Below are positions 1 to 7,443 of a stretch of 64,000 nt of DNA, piece by piece. Both the position numbers and the translations under genes were made by a program. Position 1 is the first letter of the stretch. Every line of letters starts with the position of its first letter. The notes beneath the pieces were generated by a model, which was not told where the DNA came from, did no database searches, and saw only the letters and a list, made by a program, of their open reading frames with translations. Origin of the DNA: Chloroflexota bacterium (GTDB lineage Bacteria; Chloroflexota; Anaerolineae; Anaerolineales; Anaerolineaceae); contig JAKAFP010000002.1 in NCBI GenBank assembly GCA_021825925.1, positions 372,001 to 436,000 on the forward strand. Reading direction: 5' to 3'.

Positions 1-18
1 TCTCGGATCTCGGTTCTC
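1..18. repeat. Short heptamer tandem repeat (TCTCGGW)
   Basis: Two full 7-nt units, TCTCGGA (1-7) and TCTCGGT (8-14), are followed by a partial TCTC. The tract is cut by the window edge, so its full length is unknown. It has the same 7-nt period as the tracts at 604-624, 673-728, 5401-5432 and 46031-46070. Confidence 0.45.
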
Positions 19-23
19 TATTT

Positions 24-52
24 TTGATTTTATTGACAATTTAGACTACAAT
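24..52 (+). promoter_or_regulatory. msrA promoter, leaderless arrangement
   Basis: A -35-like TTGATT (24-29), a 17-nt spacer and a -10-like TACAAT (47-52) end 7 nt before the msrA ATG at 60. A start point 7 or 8 nt after the -10 would fall on or next to the A of the ATG. No Shine-Dalgarno sequence precedes the ATG, which agrees with a leaderless mRNA. This is inferred from spacing only. Confidence 0.55.
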
Positions 53-59
53 TGTCCAA

Positions 60-605
60 ATGAATACTCAACTTCAACAAACCGTGCTTGCCGGCGGATG
101 CTTCTGGTGTCTTGAAGCGGTCTTTGACCAGGTCAGGGGGGTCACAGACGTTGTTTCAGGCTACTCTGGCGGCAAACGCCCACACCCCACTTACGAACAG
201 GTCTGCAGCGGCGCCACGGGTCATGCCGAGGCCGTGCAGATCACCTTCGACCCTGCCGTCATCCCCTTTACGGACCTTTTGCACATCTTTTTCACCATCC
301 ACGACCCAACCACGCTCAACCGCCAGGGCGCGGATGTCGGTACCCAATACCGTTCTGCCATCTTCTACGCCAACGAAGCGCAAAAAACGGAAGCTGAAAA
401 AGTCATCGCTGAACTGACTGCAGAAAAGCTCTTTTACAACCCCATTGTCACCCAACTCGTACCGTTCGAAGCCTTCTACCCAGCCGAGGAATATCATCAG
501 GAATACTTTGCCCGCAATCCCAGCCAGGGGTACTGCCAGTTCGTGGTCGCGCCCAAGGTAGCCAAGTTCAAGCAGAAGTACGCTCATTATCTCATTAGGG
601 ACTAG
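60..605 (+). CDS. msrA: Peptide-methionine (S)-S-oxide reductase MsrA
   Basis: 181 residues, the usual length for MsrA, which reduces the S epimer of methionine sulfoxide in oxidised proteins. The catalytic motif GCFWC is at residues 13-17, and the family segments GYSGG (35-39) and GHAEAVQI (54-61) follow. The C-terminal region carries no obvious resolving-cysteine extension, though one Cys lies near the end in YCQF. The ATG at 60 gives a normal MsrA N terminus and has no ribosome-binding site, which fits the leaderless promoter just upstream. The gene stands alone, and the next genes run toward it from the other strand. Confidence 0.95.
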   Translation: MNTQLQQTVLAGGCFWCLEAVFDQVRGVTDVVSGYSGGKRPHPTYEQVCSGATGHAEAVQITFDPAVIPFTDLLHIFFTIHDPTTLNRQGADVGTQYRSAIFYANEAQKTEAEKVIAELTAEKLFYNPIVTQLVPFEAFYPAEEYHQEYFARNPSQGYCQFVVAPKVAKFKQKYAHYLIRD

Positions 606-624
606 GGATGAGGGATGAGGGATT
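604..624. repeat. Heptamer tandem repeat (AGGGATK)
   Basis: Three consecutive 7-nt units, AGGGATG, AGGGATG and AGGGATT, begin at the msrA stop codon. This is one of several 7-nt-period tracts in the window. Confidence 0.6.
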
Positions 625-672
625 TGTGTTAAAGAACTACAAGTATCGTAATTAATGTATCTACAATTCCTA

Positions 673-728
673 ATTACCAATTACAGTTCACGATTTACCA
701 TTCAAGAATTACAGTTCACGAATTACTC
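673..728. repeat. Degenerate heptamer array
   Basis: Eight successive 7-nt blocks fit the loose consensus WTYACVR, including two each of ATTACAG and TTCACGA. A 15-mer, AATTACAGTTCACGA, recurs exactly at 679-693 and 707-721, a distance of 28 nt or four units. The units resemble rotations of the RGTTCAC heptamer seen at 5401 and 46031. Confidence 0.6.
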
Positions 729-906
729 CTCCCAAGAATCACTATTAAGTTGACCTGAATTGCCTGCTTTATAGCGATGCATTAAAGTCCAGACTCTGTT
801 AATATGAGATCAATTCTCCTTCTTGATGGTTTTGGGTAATAAAGTGCAAACAACAGGACAATAAGCAACACGCCAAGATTTTTTACAGGTAGATTAGCGG
901 TGCCGT

Positions 907-941
907 AAATGACAAAGACCTCAGACAGGTCTTTGTCATTT
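907..941. terminator. Perfect 15-bp hairpin, candidate bidirectional terminator
   Basis: The arms 907-921 and 927-941 are perfectly complementary, with the loop CAGAC. The stem starts AAATG and ends CATTT, so both strands have short A/T flanks but no long U-tract. It lies between convergent genes, about 300 nt after msrA. It may be a terminator or a mobile hairpin. Confidence 0.45.
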
Positions 942-1020
942 AAATTGGTGATCCTTCACATCCATTCAGACCAAGTTAACTGCATCGCTTATCAGTCCAC
1001 TGTTTTAACCGTCAAATAAA

Positions 1021-1050
1021 CACACCCCAAGTGACTAAACTTGGGGTGTG
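1021..1050 (-). terminator. Terminator of the first paralogue
   Basis: A 12-bp perfect stem (1021-1032 with 1039-1050, arm CACACCCCAAGT) has a 6-nt loop. On the minus strand it is followed by TTTATTTGAC. It starts 28 nt after the stop codon of the gene at 1078-1602. Confidence 0.8.
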
Positions 1051-1077
1051 ATATCTCTGATAGGAGGATTTTTGTGT

Positions 1078-1602
1078 TTAGTCAATAATAATTGGGGCTT
1101 CAGTCGGAACTTCTGTAGGAGGAAGTCCATAATTGCCGATAATCAAGGCGTAGGTGCCGTTGCCAACACCACTAACCGTTGCCCAGGTCATGCTGTCGTC
1201 ACCGGTGGGAAGCACGGTCTTGGTAGCCAGTTTCACCCATTTTGTGCCGCTCCACATGTAAACGCTACCCGTCCACTTGAAATTATAGAACTTGTAGTCA
1301 AAACTGAGACTGACAGTCTCGCCAGCTTTCAACCCGCTGACCTTGAGTCCACTGCCACTAAATTGACCCTGGCTTGGACCGAAACCCTTGGGATAGACCA
1401 AACCATCTTGTTCAAAGGTTCCAGGCAGATACTGTGGAGATAACACCAAAGAAGTGTATTTCTCCCCACTAAAGGCCGGTTTCACAACCGGATCGGCCAA
1501 ACCAGTTGAAGGATCAGCCATTGCAAAAGCAAGACTAAAAGTCAATGTCAACAATCCAACTACTAAAAGTGATGCAAGTAATACCTTACCAGTCTTTTTC
1601 AT
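1078..1602 (-). CDS. Secreted small beta-rich protein, paralogue A1
   Basis: 174 residues, function unknown. The N-terminal signal peptide (about 1-28) has a KK charge cluster and a long hydrophobic run ending in AFA. The mature core carries the motifs shared by all five neighbours: GQFSGSGL, a W-x-G-x-V-Y-x-W-S-G-T-K-W-V-K block, and GNGTYALIIGNYG near the end, then a short Pro/Thr-rich tail. It belongs with the next gene to subfamily A, which has no cysteine in the core. An AAGGAT ribosome-binding site precedes the ATG, and a promoter-like TTGACT-15-TATAAT lies upstream. The family is not one I recognise. The pattern suggests an extracytoplasmic beta-sandwich, perhaps a binding or matrix protein. 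Confidence 0.8.
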   Translation of the reverse strand: MKKTGKVLLASLLVVGLLTLTFSLAFAMADPSTGLADPVVKPAFSGEKYTSLVLSPQYLPGTFEQDGLVYPKGFGPSQGQFSGSGLKVSGLKAGETVSLSFDYKFYNFKWTGSVYMWSGTKWVKLATKTVLPTGDDSMTWATVSGVGNGTYALIIGNYGLPPTEVPTEAPIIID

Positions 1603-1641
1603 TTTTTATCCTTTTTTATAATTTAGACCTTATTTATCTTA

Positions 1642-1668
1642 ATTATATCCAAAAAACAAAAAAGTCAA
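1642..1668 (-). promoter_or_regulatory. Promoter of paralogue A1
   Basis: Read on the minus strand, TTGACT (1663-1668) and TATAAT (1642-1647) are 15 nt apart. The spacing is short of the optimal 17, but both hexamers are close to consensus. The leader to the ATG at 1602 would be about 35 nt. Confidence 0.45.
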
Positions 1669-1680
1669 TCCCCCAAAATA

Positions 1681-1717
1681 TTAAAAAAACTCTCCGGCAA
1701 CAAGGCACCAGAGAGTT
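1681..1717 (-). terminator. Terminator of paralogue A2
   Basis: Arms AACTCTC (1688-1694) and GAGAGTT (1711-1717) pair and are followed on the minus strand by a run of T (plus-strand A run 1683-1689). It lies 26 nt beyond the stop codon of the gene at 1744-2259. Confidence 0.65.
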
Positions 1718-1743
1718 GAAACACAAAAAGCAATTAGTGATTT

Positions 1744-2259
1744 CTAGGTGGGATCTGTCGCAGCTACAGTCGGAACACCGTAATTGCCGATGATCAAAGC
1801 ATAGGTGCCATTGCCAACGCCTGCTGCCGTTGCCCAGGTGACCTGTTCGTCACCGACCGGTGCAACAACCTTGGTCACCAATTTCACCCATTTGGTGCCG
1901 TTCCATTTGTAGATGCTGCCCTTCCACATATAGTTGGAGAACTTGAAATCAAATTTAATATTGACCGTTTCGCCTACTTTAAGGCCGCTGATGGTCAGTC
2001 CGCTGCCACTGAACTGTCCCTGGTCAGAGCCCATGCCAACCGGCAGGATCTTTCCGCCTTCTTCCTTGGTTCCGGGCAAATAAGGAGGAGCAACCACTTT
2101 TGCTGTAAACTTCTCACCTTTAAATGTTTCAGTGGCGACAGGATCGGCAAGTCCGGTTGGGGCAACAACCACCACCCCAGCAAAAACAGAGCCGAAGGTG
2201 ACCACCAACAAAGCTACCACTAAAAGAGTTGCGATCAAAACCTTGCCTGACTTTTTCAT
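1744..2259 (-). CDS. Secreted small beta-rich protein, paralogue A2
   Basis: 171 residues, with a signal peptide at about 1-28 that begins MKKSGKVLIATLLVVALL. It is the closest relative of A1: both share GLADPV after the signal, GQFSGSGL, the GTKWVKL block and the ending GNGTYALIIGNYGVP. The core has no cysteine, as in A1. AGGAAAGGAT supplies a strong ribosome-binding site. It has its own terminator, so it is probably transcribed separately from A1. Function unknown; the tandem position and protein similarity show duplication within this locus. Confidence 0.8.
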   Translation of the reverse strand: MKKSGKVLIATLLVVALLVVTFGSVFAGVVVVAPTGLADPVATETFKGEKFTAKVVAPPYLPGTKEEGGKILPVGMGSDQGQFSGSGLTISGLKVGETVNIKFDFKFSNYMWKGSIYKWNGTKWVKLVTKVVAPVGDEQVTWATAAGVGNGTYALIIGNYGVPTVAATDPT

Positions 2260-2420
2260 ATTTATCCTTTCCTGAACATAACCGAATAACGCGTATTGAC
2301 TCCAACCGATAAAGTTAATCCTTATTTGAAATTGTTTTCTGTTTTATCCTTTCGTCATAATCTCAACTTTTCAATATCACCAAAAATCATTATTTGACAA
2401 TTCTTCTGCCTGCATTTCAA

Positions 2421-2454
2421 AATAATTCCCAAAGTCATGACCTTGGGAATTATT
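2421..2454 (-). terminator. Terminator of paralogue B1
   Basis: A 12-bp perfect stem (2421-2432 with 2443-2454, arm AATAATTCCCAA) has a 10-nt loop. It sits 6 nt beyond the stop of the gene at 2461-2970. The U-tract is weak. Confidence 0.65.
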
Positions 2455-2460
2455 AATCTC

Positions 2461-2970
2461 TTAGACAGGCAAGGTTGTCGCTACTGCTGGAAATTCCTGC
2501 GGTCCCCAATAATAGATGATCAGGGCATAGGTGCCATTACCAAGACCAGAAGCGCAGGCCATGGGCGTGGCCGCCGGGTCATTCGTAATGGTGGTGGTTT
2601 GTTTTACCCATTTTGTACCGCTCCAGCGGTAAACATTTCCGGCCCATTTATAGTTATAACCAGGGAAATAGAAGCAAGCTTTTACCTTTTCCTTGCCGGA
2701 AAGGTCTTTGATCACCAATCCATTGCTGCCAAACTGTTCATCAGTTCGACCCACGGGTGCCATGGATTGATCCTCTTTTTGGACAGCACCTTTAAGGTAC
2801 CCCACTTCAACGATGGAACTGCTGTAGGTATCGCTTGGCTTCATGGGTGAAACCACTGGATCTCGGAAGGAGGTGGATTCAATAGGTTTTGCAAAGACTG
2901 GCACAAACAAAACCGCAATCAAGCCCAAAACAAGTAATAATACGGACATACTCTTGACAGTTTTTCTCAT
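2461..2970 (-). CDS. Secreted small beta-rich protein, paralogue B1
   Basis: 169 residues with a signal peptide (about 1-27, ending VFAKP). It is a subfamily B member, defined by SMAPVGR, DEQFGSNGLVIKDLSGKEK, two core cysteines (in KACF and ACASG) and the ending GNGTYALIIYYWGPQEF. The core of about 125 residues differs from the next gene at only two positions, while the signal peptides and C-terminal tails are clearly different. A GAAAGGAT ribosome-binding site precedes the ATG. The two cysteines replace residues in subfamily A at equivalent places, so a disulfide bond between neighbouring strands is likely in the secreted form. Function unknown. Confidence 0.8.
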   Translation of the reverse strand: MRKTVKSMSVLLLVLGLIAVLFVPVFAKPIESTSFRDPVVSPMKPSDTYSSSIVEVGYLKGAVQKEDQSMAPVGRTDEQFGSNGLVIKDLSGKEKVKACFYFPGYNYKWAGNVYRWSGTKWVKQTTTITNDPAATPMACASGLGNGTYALIIYYWGPQEFPAVATTLPV

Positions 2971-3072
2971 TATTTATCCTTTCAAACTATATTGTTATTT
3001 TTCCTGAAGATGAAAAAACTTTATTGGTCCTTTGCAGGCATATAGATCAACATCAGAATATTGCCAGCACAT

Positions 3073-3591
3073 CTAATCAAAATTTTGAACGGTTTCTTCC
3101 ACCGTAAACTCCTGCGGACCCCAATAATAAATGATCAGGGCATAGGTTCCGTTCCCCAAGCCAGAAGCGCAGGCCATGGGCGTGGCCGCCGGGTCATTCG
3201 TAATGGTGGTGGTTTGTTTTACCCATTTTGTGCCGCTCCAACGGTAAACATTTCCAGCCCATTTATAGTTATAGCCAGGGAAATAGAAGCAAGCCTTTAC
3301 TTTTTCCTTGCCTGAAAGATCCTTGATCACCAATCCATTGCTGCCAAATTGTTCATCAAGGCGCCCAACCGGCGCCATGGATTGATCCTCTTTTTGGTCA
3401 GCACCTTTAAGATATCCCACTTCAACAATGGAACTGCTGTAGGTATCGCTTGGCTTCATTGGACTGACGACTGGATCTCGGAAGGAGGTTGATGGCGTAC
3501 CAACATATCCTGCCATTACGGGGCTAAATAATACGGCTACCAGTCCTAACACAACAGACAACATTAACATACTTCTGAAAGTCTTTTTCAT
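3073..3591 (-). CDS. Secreted small beta-rich protein, paralogue B2
   Basis: 172 residues with a signal peptide (about 1-27, ending VMAGY). The core is near identical to B1, and long DNA stretches, for example around 2563-2625 and 3175-3237, match almost base for base. The C terminus (TVEETVQNFD) is unrelated to that of B1. A GAGGAAGG ribosome-binding site lies before the ATG. No hairpin separates it from B1 (101-nt gap), so B2 and B1 may share a transcript. The sharp border between identical core and divergent ends suggests recent duplication or gene conversion. Confidence 0.8.
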   Translation of the reverse strand: MKKTFRSMLMLSVVLGLVAVLFSPVMAGYVGTPSTSFRDPVVSPMKPSDTYSSSIVEVGYLKGADQKEDQSMAPVGRLDEQFGSNGLVIKDLSGKEKVKACFYFPGYNYKWAGNVYRWSGTKWVKQTTTITNDPAATPMACASGLGNGTYALIIYYWGPQEFTVEETVQNFD

Positions 3592-3640
3592 TAATAACCT
3601 TCCTCAACCCACATAAACTTTTTGAAATAAGTCTCATGAT

Positions 3641-4159
3641 TTATGCTGGTTCGATGGTTGCAATTGCTACCGGAAACTCCTGTGGACCCCAATAATAAAT
3701 GATCAGGGCATAGGTGCCGTTCCCCAGGCCAGAAGCACAGGCCCAGGTCGTGGCCGCTGGATCGGAGGTAAATGTGGTGGCCTGCTTTACCCATTTCGAC
3801 CCATTCCACATAAATACATTTCCCGCCCATTTATAGTTGTAGCGGTTGAATTCAAAGCAAGCTTTTACTTTTTCCTTTCCGGAAAGATCCTTAATCACCA
3901 ATCCATTGCTGCCAAATTGTTCATCAAGGCGTCCAACCGGTGCCATGGATTGATTCTCTTTTTGGACAGCACCTTTAAGATACCCCACCTCAACAATGGA
4001 ACTGGTGTAGGTGTAACTCTCTTTGAGAGGGGTTACCACAGGATCAGTAAAACTTGTGCTCGTGGTAGGTGGTTTAATGGCAAAAACTTGACCGACACTT
4101 AGCAATAACATTGTAAGCATCAAAAATGAAACCGAGATTATTTTGGTTACTTTTTTCAT
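3641..4159 (-). CDS. Secreted small beta-rich protein, paralogue B3
   Basis: 172 residues. I chose the ATG at 4159 rather than an upstream in-frame start because it has a strong AGGAGAGGA site and gives a signal peptide like its neighbours (MKKVTKIISVSFLMLTMLLL, ending VFAIKP). It is the most divergent B member: FEFNRYNYKWAGNVFMW replaces the B1/B2 sequence, but DEQFGSNGLVIKDLSGKEK, both cysteines and the YYWGPQEFP ending are kept. It is the first gene of the array in the direction of transcription, with 49 nt to B2. Function unknown. Confidence 0.78.
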   Translation of the reverse strand: MKKVTKIISVSFLMLTMLLLSVGQVFAIKPPTTSTSFTDPVVTPLKESYTYTSSIVEVGYLKGAVQKENQSMAPVGRLDEQFGSNGLVIKDLSGKEKVKACFEFNRYNYKWAGNVFMWNGSKWVKQATTFTSDPAATTWACASGLGNGTYALIIYYWGPQEFPVAIATIEPA

Positions 4160-4644
4160 ACTTTTTTCCTCTCCTTTATCCAAAACGTCTAATATTTTTT
4201 TAGTTTATTATCATATTTATTGTGTTTGAATAAAGAGAAGATTAATTCACCATAAAAAGGACACATTACCCTATTAAGTGGATTTTTTTATCCAACTTTT
4301 TTTGCTTATATGCCTTCTTTTTGGTGATGCTTTTTTCAAGTAAAACGGATAGTATATTAATGTCCTCAATGCAAACGGGGGAATACCCTTTTTGAGAATG
4401 AAGATTAACGGTTTTACGATTAGCGGTTGTGGGAAAACAATAAAAGACCAGGACATTTAGTCAAAGCTGTCATAATGGGGAAGTTCAGCCTGACATTGCC
4501 AAGGTCTTTATTGTTTTAATTACGCCCTCAATGAACCCCTGTTGCTCATTTTGTAGATCTACTTTTCTTGTTTACATAATTGCTGTATACTTATTAGAAC
4601 ATTTATTCTCTAATCATATACTTAAAGTGCAAGGGGATTCTTCC
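4160..4644. other. Intergenic region with a long inverted repeat
   Basis: This divergent spacer of about 485 nt lies between B3 and the nitroreductase. It must hold both promoters, though no hexamer pair is convincing. Its only clear structure is the inverted repeat at 4434-4517. The small open frame at 4274-4456 lacks a ribosome-binding site and has no recognisable content. Confidence 0.5.
4434..4517. repeat. 84-nt element bounded by 15-bp inverted repeats
   Basis: The arm 4434-4449 (AAAACAATAAAAGACC) pairs with 4503-4517 (GGTCTTTATTGTTTT) with one bulged base. Between them, TGTCA and TGACA can form an inner hairpin. It could be a structured RNA, a small mobile-element remnant or the leader or terminator of something unseen. 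No coding content. Confidence 0.5.
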
Positions 4645-5286
4645 ATGGATATATATCAGGCTTTCGAAAACCGTCAGACGATTCGCGATTTTGAGCAGAT
4701 CAACGGCACGCCGCGCATGATTGATGCTGCGCTTGTGACCAAACTTATTAAAGCTGGGTTTACCGCCCCAACCAATGATCATTTGCGCGACTGGCACTTT
4801 GTTCTTCTCAATGATCTGGATCAACGCACACAACTCATCTCAGAAGTGATTTCTCCCATCAGTATTAAACGGTCTGAGAATATCATCAACCGATGGGGGC
4901 TTACCGACCCGATTCAACGCGCGATGTACCTTGAAGGCATCCCGCGCCAGTTTTCCATGCTCAATGACTGCGGATGTCTTTTACTGCCGTTTTACAGGCA
5001 GGATCTTCCCTTATTACAACCCAAGAACCTTTCCGCCCTCAATTATTTCGTCTCCATTTGGCTATGTATTGAGAACATCTTCAATGCCGCCGCTGCGGAA
5101 GGAATCCAGGGAGTGGTGCGCATCCCGGCACCTGAGGAAAGTCGGATCGTCAAAACCCGCCTCAACATCCCATCCAATTACGAATTCCCGTGCTGGATCG
5201 CCCTGGGGTACCCTGCCCCCGGCGCCACCCGCGCCAGACAGGTTGCCATTGACCTTGAAACCCGCATCCATCAAAACCAGTGGTAG
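4645..5286 (+). CDS. Nitroreductase-family protein
   Basis: 213 residues from the ATG at 4645, which has an AAGGGGA ribosome-binding site; a longer in-frame extension lacks one. The opening AFENRQTIRDFEQ is the FMN-phosphate-binding start typical of nitroreductases, and the length fits. Later segments include APTNDHLRDWHFV, like the usual APSxxNxQPW region, and a C-terminal part with GYPAPG, as in family members that end GyP. These flavoproteins use NAD(P)H to reduce nitro compounds, quinones or other acceptors; the substrate here is unknown. It is a single gene, divergent from the paralogue array, followed by a bidirectional terminator. Confidence 0.78.
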   Translation: MDIYQAFENRQTIRDFEQINGTPRMIDAALVTKLIKAGFTAPTNDHLRDWHFVLLNDLDQRTQLISEVISPISIKRSENIINRWGLTDPIQRAMYLEGIPRQFSMLNDCGCLLLPFYRQDLPLLQPKNLSALNYFVSIWLCIENIFNAAAAEGIQGVVRIPAPEESRIVKTRLNIPSNYEFPCWIALGYPAPGATRARQVAIDLETRIHQNQW

Positions 5287-5316
5287 GATTTGCCTGCGAT
5301 CAATAAACAAGTGCAT

Positions 5317-5362
5317 AAAGAAAAGCCGTCCTGAAATTATTACTTCAAGACGTCTTTTCTTT
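5317..5362. terminator. Bidirectional terminator between nitroreductase and chemoreceptor
   Basis: Outer arms AAAGAAAAG (5317-5325) and CTTTTCTTT (5354-5362) continue into CGTC/GACG and TGAA/TTCA with two mismatches. Each strand ends in a T-rich arm, as expected for a terminator serving the two convergent genes. Confidence 0.7.
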
Positions 5363-5400
5363 ACAAGGTATCAATCATTTAACTTTCAAAGGAAAAGCAC

Positions 5401-5432
5401 GGTTCACAGTTCACGGTTCACGGTTCACGGTT
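5401..5432. repeat. Heptamer tandem repeat (RGTTCAC)
   Basis: Four complete units, GGTTCAC, AGTTCAC, GGTTCAC and GGTTCAC, are followed by GGTTT. The array abuts the stop codon of the chemoreceptor gene. The same heptamer recurs at 46031-46070. Confidence 0.8.
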
Positions 5433-7051
5433 TATATTTTGAACCGTCCCACCACATTATTCAATTCCTGGGCCAACGCAGCGAGCGCCGTCGCGGATTG
5501 GGTCACTTCCGCCATTTGTGCAGCCATCTCTTCTGTGGAAGCCGAAACCTCTTCCACGGCCGCGGAATTCTCTTCAGAAACAGAAGCGATGTTTTCAACC
5601 GCCATGGTCACTTCACCAGATGAAGCGGCCATTTCTTCGGTGGATGCAGTGTTCTGCTCCACCACTGCTGAAACCGAATCCACGGCTGAAACCAGTTCGT
5701 TGGCAGAGGCAGCCATTTCTTCAGCCGCAGCAGCGGCTGAATCGGCTTCGTTTTTCAGCCGTTTTGAAACTTGATCTATCGCTAGGAGGGCCAGGCCGGC
5801 TTTTTCTGCAGTCCCAAGCCCAATTTCCACTTCACGGGCACCCTCTTCCATGGCGCGGACGGCTTCATCAACAGTACTCTGAATACCTTTCACCAATTCG
5901 TTGATCTCTCTGGCTGAGGTGGATGATCGTTCTGCCAATTTGCGGACTTCATCCGCGACCACTGCAAAACCCTTTCCAGCCTCTCCAGCGCGAGCAGCTT
6001 CGATGGCCGCATTTAACGCCAACAGGTTGGTTTGTGAAGCAATATCTTCGATCATGGAAGTGATCGCACCGATCTCACTGGAACGATTTCCCATCTCTTG
6101 TACCTTCGCGGCTGATTGCCCCACCTTTTCCTGTATACGTACCATTCCATCCTGGGTATCCGTGACTGTTTTGGACCCCTCGCTTGCGGCCGCTGCAGCC
6201 TGTTCGGATTCGCGCACCACTGCTTCGGCGTTTCCTGCCACCTGGTTAATGACTTTTGTTAACTGGTTGGTTATCTCAGAGGCCTTATTAGTGGCATTAG
6301 CCTGTTCCTGGGCGCCATGTGCCACACCATCAATCGCGCGAGTCATTTGTTCAACTGATAAAGCAGTTTTATTAACCGATTCTGTTTGCTGCGTAATACC
6401 AGACGCTACTTGTTGAATCGTTCTTGCGATTTGAGTGGTGGCCTCTGATGATTCACTGGCTGCATTTGCCAACATCATCGAAGACGTGTTCAACTCAACC
6501 GCGTTTTCTGATAACTGTTGGATGATTTGATGCAGGTCACTGGTCATTTTGACCATGCTATGTCCTAGTTCATCTTTCTCGCCATATGTATTAACTTTAA
6601 CAGTCAGATCACCCCCGGCTATCAGTGCCATTTGATCCGCCATATAACCAAGGTATCCTTGCGCCGCCCCCAATGCACGTCCAATATCCCCGAGCTCATC
6701 CCTGCGGGAATTATTGCGTTGTTTTACTTCTGCTGAGAGTTCACGAGACAGGTCGCCCGTTTTTAAGCGGTTTAATGAGCCCACAAAAATATTGATGGGT
6801 TTTACAATATTTTGCGCCACAAATATGGCAGAACCAACTCCCATGAGTATACCCAAAGTCCCACCAATTATAGTAATCCAGAGTGCAATGTTCAACTTGC
6901 CAATCATTTGTGCCTGTACAGCTCCGGCTGAAGTGACCGCAGAACGGAAAACAAAATACTCTCCAAGAGCTAATCCTAAAACAAAAACGATCAGGTTTCC
7001 TGCGATGATCAAAAATTTACCCCGAACACTGATGTGATCAAGAAATCTCAT
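5432..7051 (-). CDS. Methyl-accepting chemotaxis protein with minimal sensor
   Basis: 539 residues. TM1 (about 11-33) and TM2 (about 52-78) enclose only some 20 extracytoplasmic residues, too few for a ligand-binding domain. A HAMP domain follows (about 78-130), then a long coiled coil with the conserved receptor tip [20 protein letters not shown] and [17 protein letters not shown], which contacts CheA and CheW. The small loop suggests sensing through the membrane or of a cytoplasmic signal such as energy state. GGAGG precedes the ATG. No other che genes lie in the window. A second receptor with a real sensor domain is at 52337-54385. Confidence 0.93.
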   Translation of the reverse strand: MRFLDHISVRGKFLIIAGNLIVFVLGLALGEYFVFRSAVTSAGAVQAQMIGKLNIALWITIIGGTLGILMGVGSAIFVAQNIVKPINIFVGSLNRLKTGDLSRELSAEVKQRNNSRRDELGDIGRALGAAQGYLGYMADQMALIAGGDLTVKVNTYGEKDELGHSMVKMTSDLHQIIQQLSENAVELNTSSMMLANAASESSEATTQIARTIQQVASGITQQTESVNKTALSVEQMTRAIDGVAHGAQEQANATNKASEITNQLTKVINQVAGNAEAVVRESEQAAAAASEGSKTVTDTQDGMVRIQEKVGQSAAKVQEMGNRSSEIGAITSMIEDIASQTNLLALNAAIEAARAGEAGKGFAVVADEVRKLAERSSTSAREINELVKGIQSTVDEAVRAMEEGAREVEIGLGTAEKAGLALLAIDQVSKRLKNEADSAAAAAEEMAASANELVSAVDSVSAVVEQNTASTEEMAASSGEVTMAVENIASVSEENSAAVEEVSASTEEMAAQMAEVTQSATALAALAQELNNVVGRFKI

Positions 7052-7443
7052 TCAATCCTCCGTTTACTCCATCACTGCTTAAAATAACAGTAATGAAATT
7101 TTATTTTTTCGCTTTCAAACTTCTAATAGTGATTTGTAAACTTACTTTAGAAAAAGAGATACAGATACAAATCCACAGCTAATTTGGAATTGTCCTGCAC
7201 CAATTATTGTATGCAGATTCATATTCATTTTATGTAAACAATGAGTTAATTATCGGTTAGCCATATATTAATCCCATTGGGAATTAGTATTTTGCAAAAT
7301 TTACTGATTTCGACGCTTTTGAACCAACATGGGGTTAATTTATACATATAAGTAGGTCTCAAGTCACATTTTAGTTTTTTAGTCATTGTGTATAATACGC
7401 CTAATCATCCTGACCATTTTTTATTCGATTTGAGGAATCATTC
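7052..7443. other. Divergent promoter region, no gene
   Basis: 392 AT-rich bases separate the chemoreceptor and degV. A TATAAT (7391-7396) 48 nt before the degV ATG is a likely -10 element with no good -35. I see no coding frame, repeat or strong hairpin. Confidence 0.5.

Larger units (their letters stand above)
606..1077. other. Intergenic region with repeats and hairpins, no gene
   Basis: This 470-nt convergent spacer lies between msrA and the first paralogue. It holds two heptamer tracts (604-624 and 673-728), a perfect 15-bp hairpin (907-941) and the terminator hairpin of the paralogue (1021-1050). Nothing coding is convincing: the open frames here are shadows of msrA or have no start signal. 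Confidence 0.6.

Noticed and set aside
156-680. 174-residue open frame opposite msrA
   Set aside because: It is the antisense shadow of a complete, well-conserved msrA and has no ribosome-binding site.
907-941. Riboswitch interpretation of the 15-bp hairpin
   Set aside because: It lies between convergent gene ends and has no gene downstream to regulate.
4931-5623. 230-residue plus-strand open frame across the nitroreductase end and chemoreceptor start region
   Set aside because: It overlaps two well-supported genes, has low-complexity Ser/Arg-rich content and runs through the heptamer repeats.
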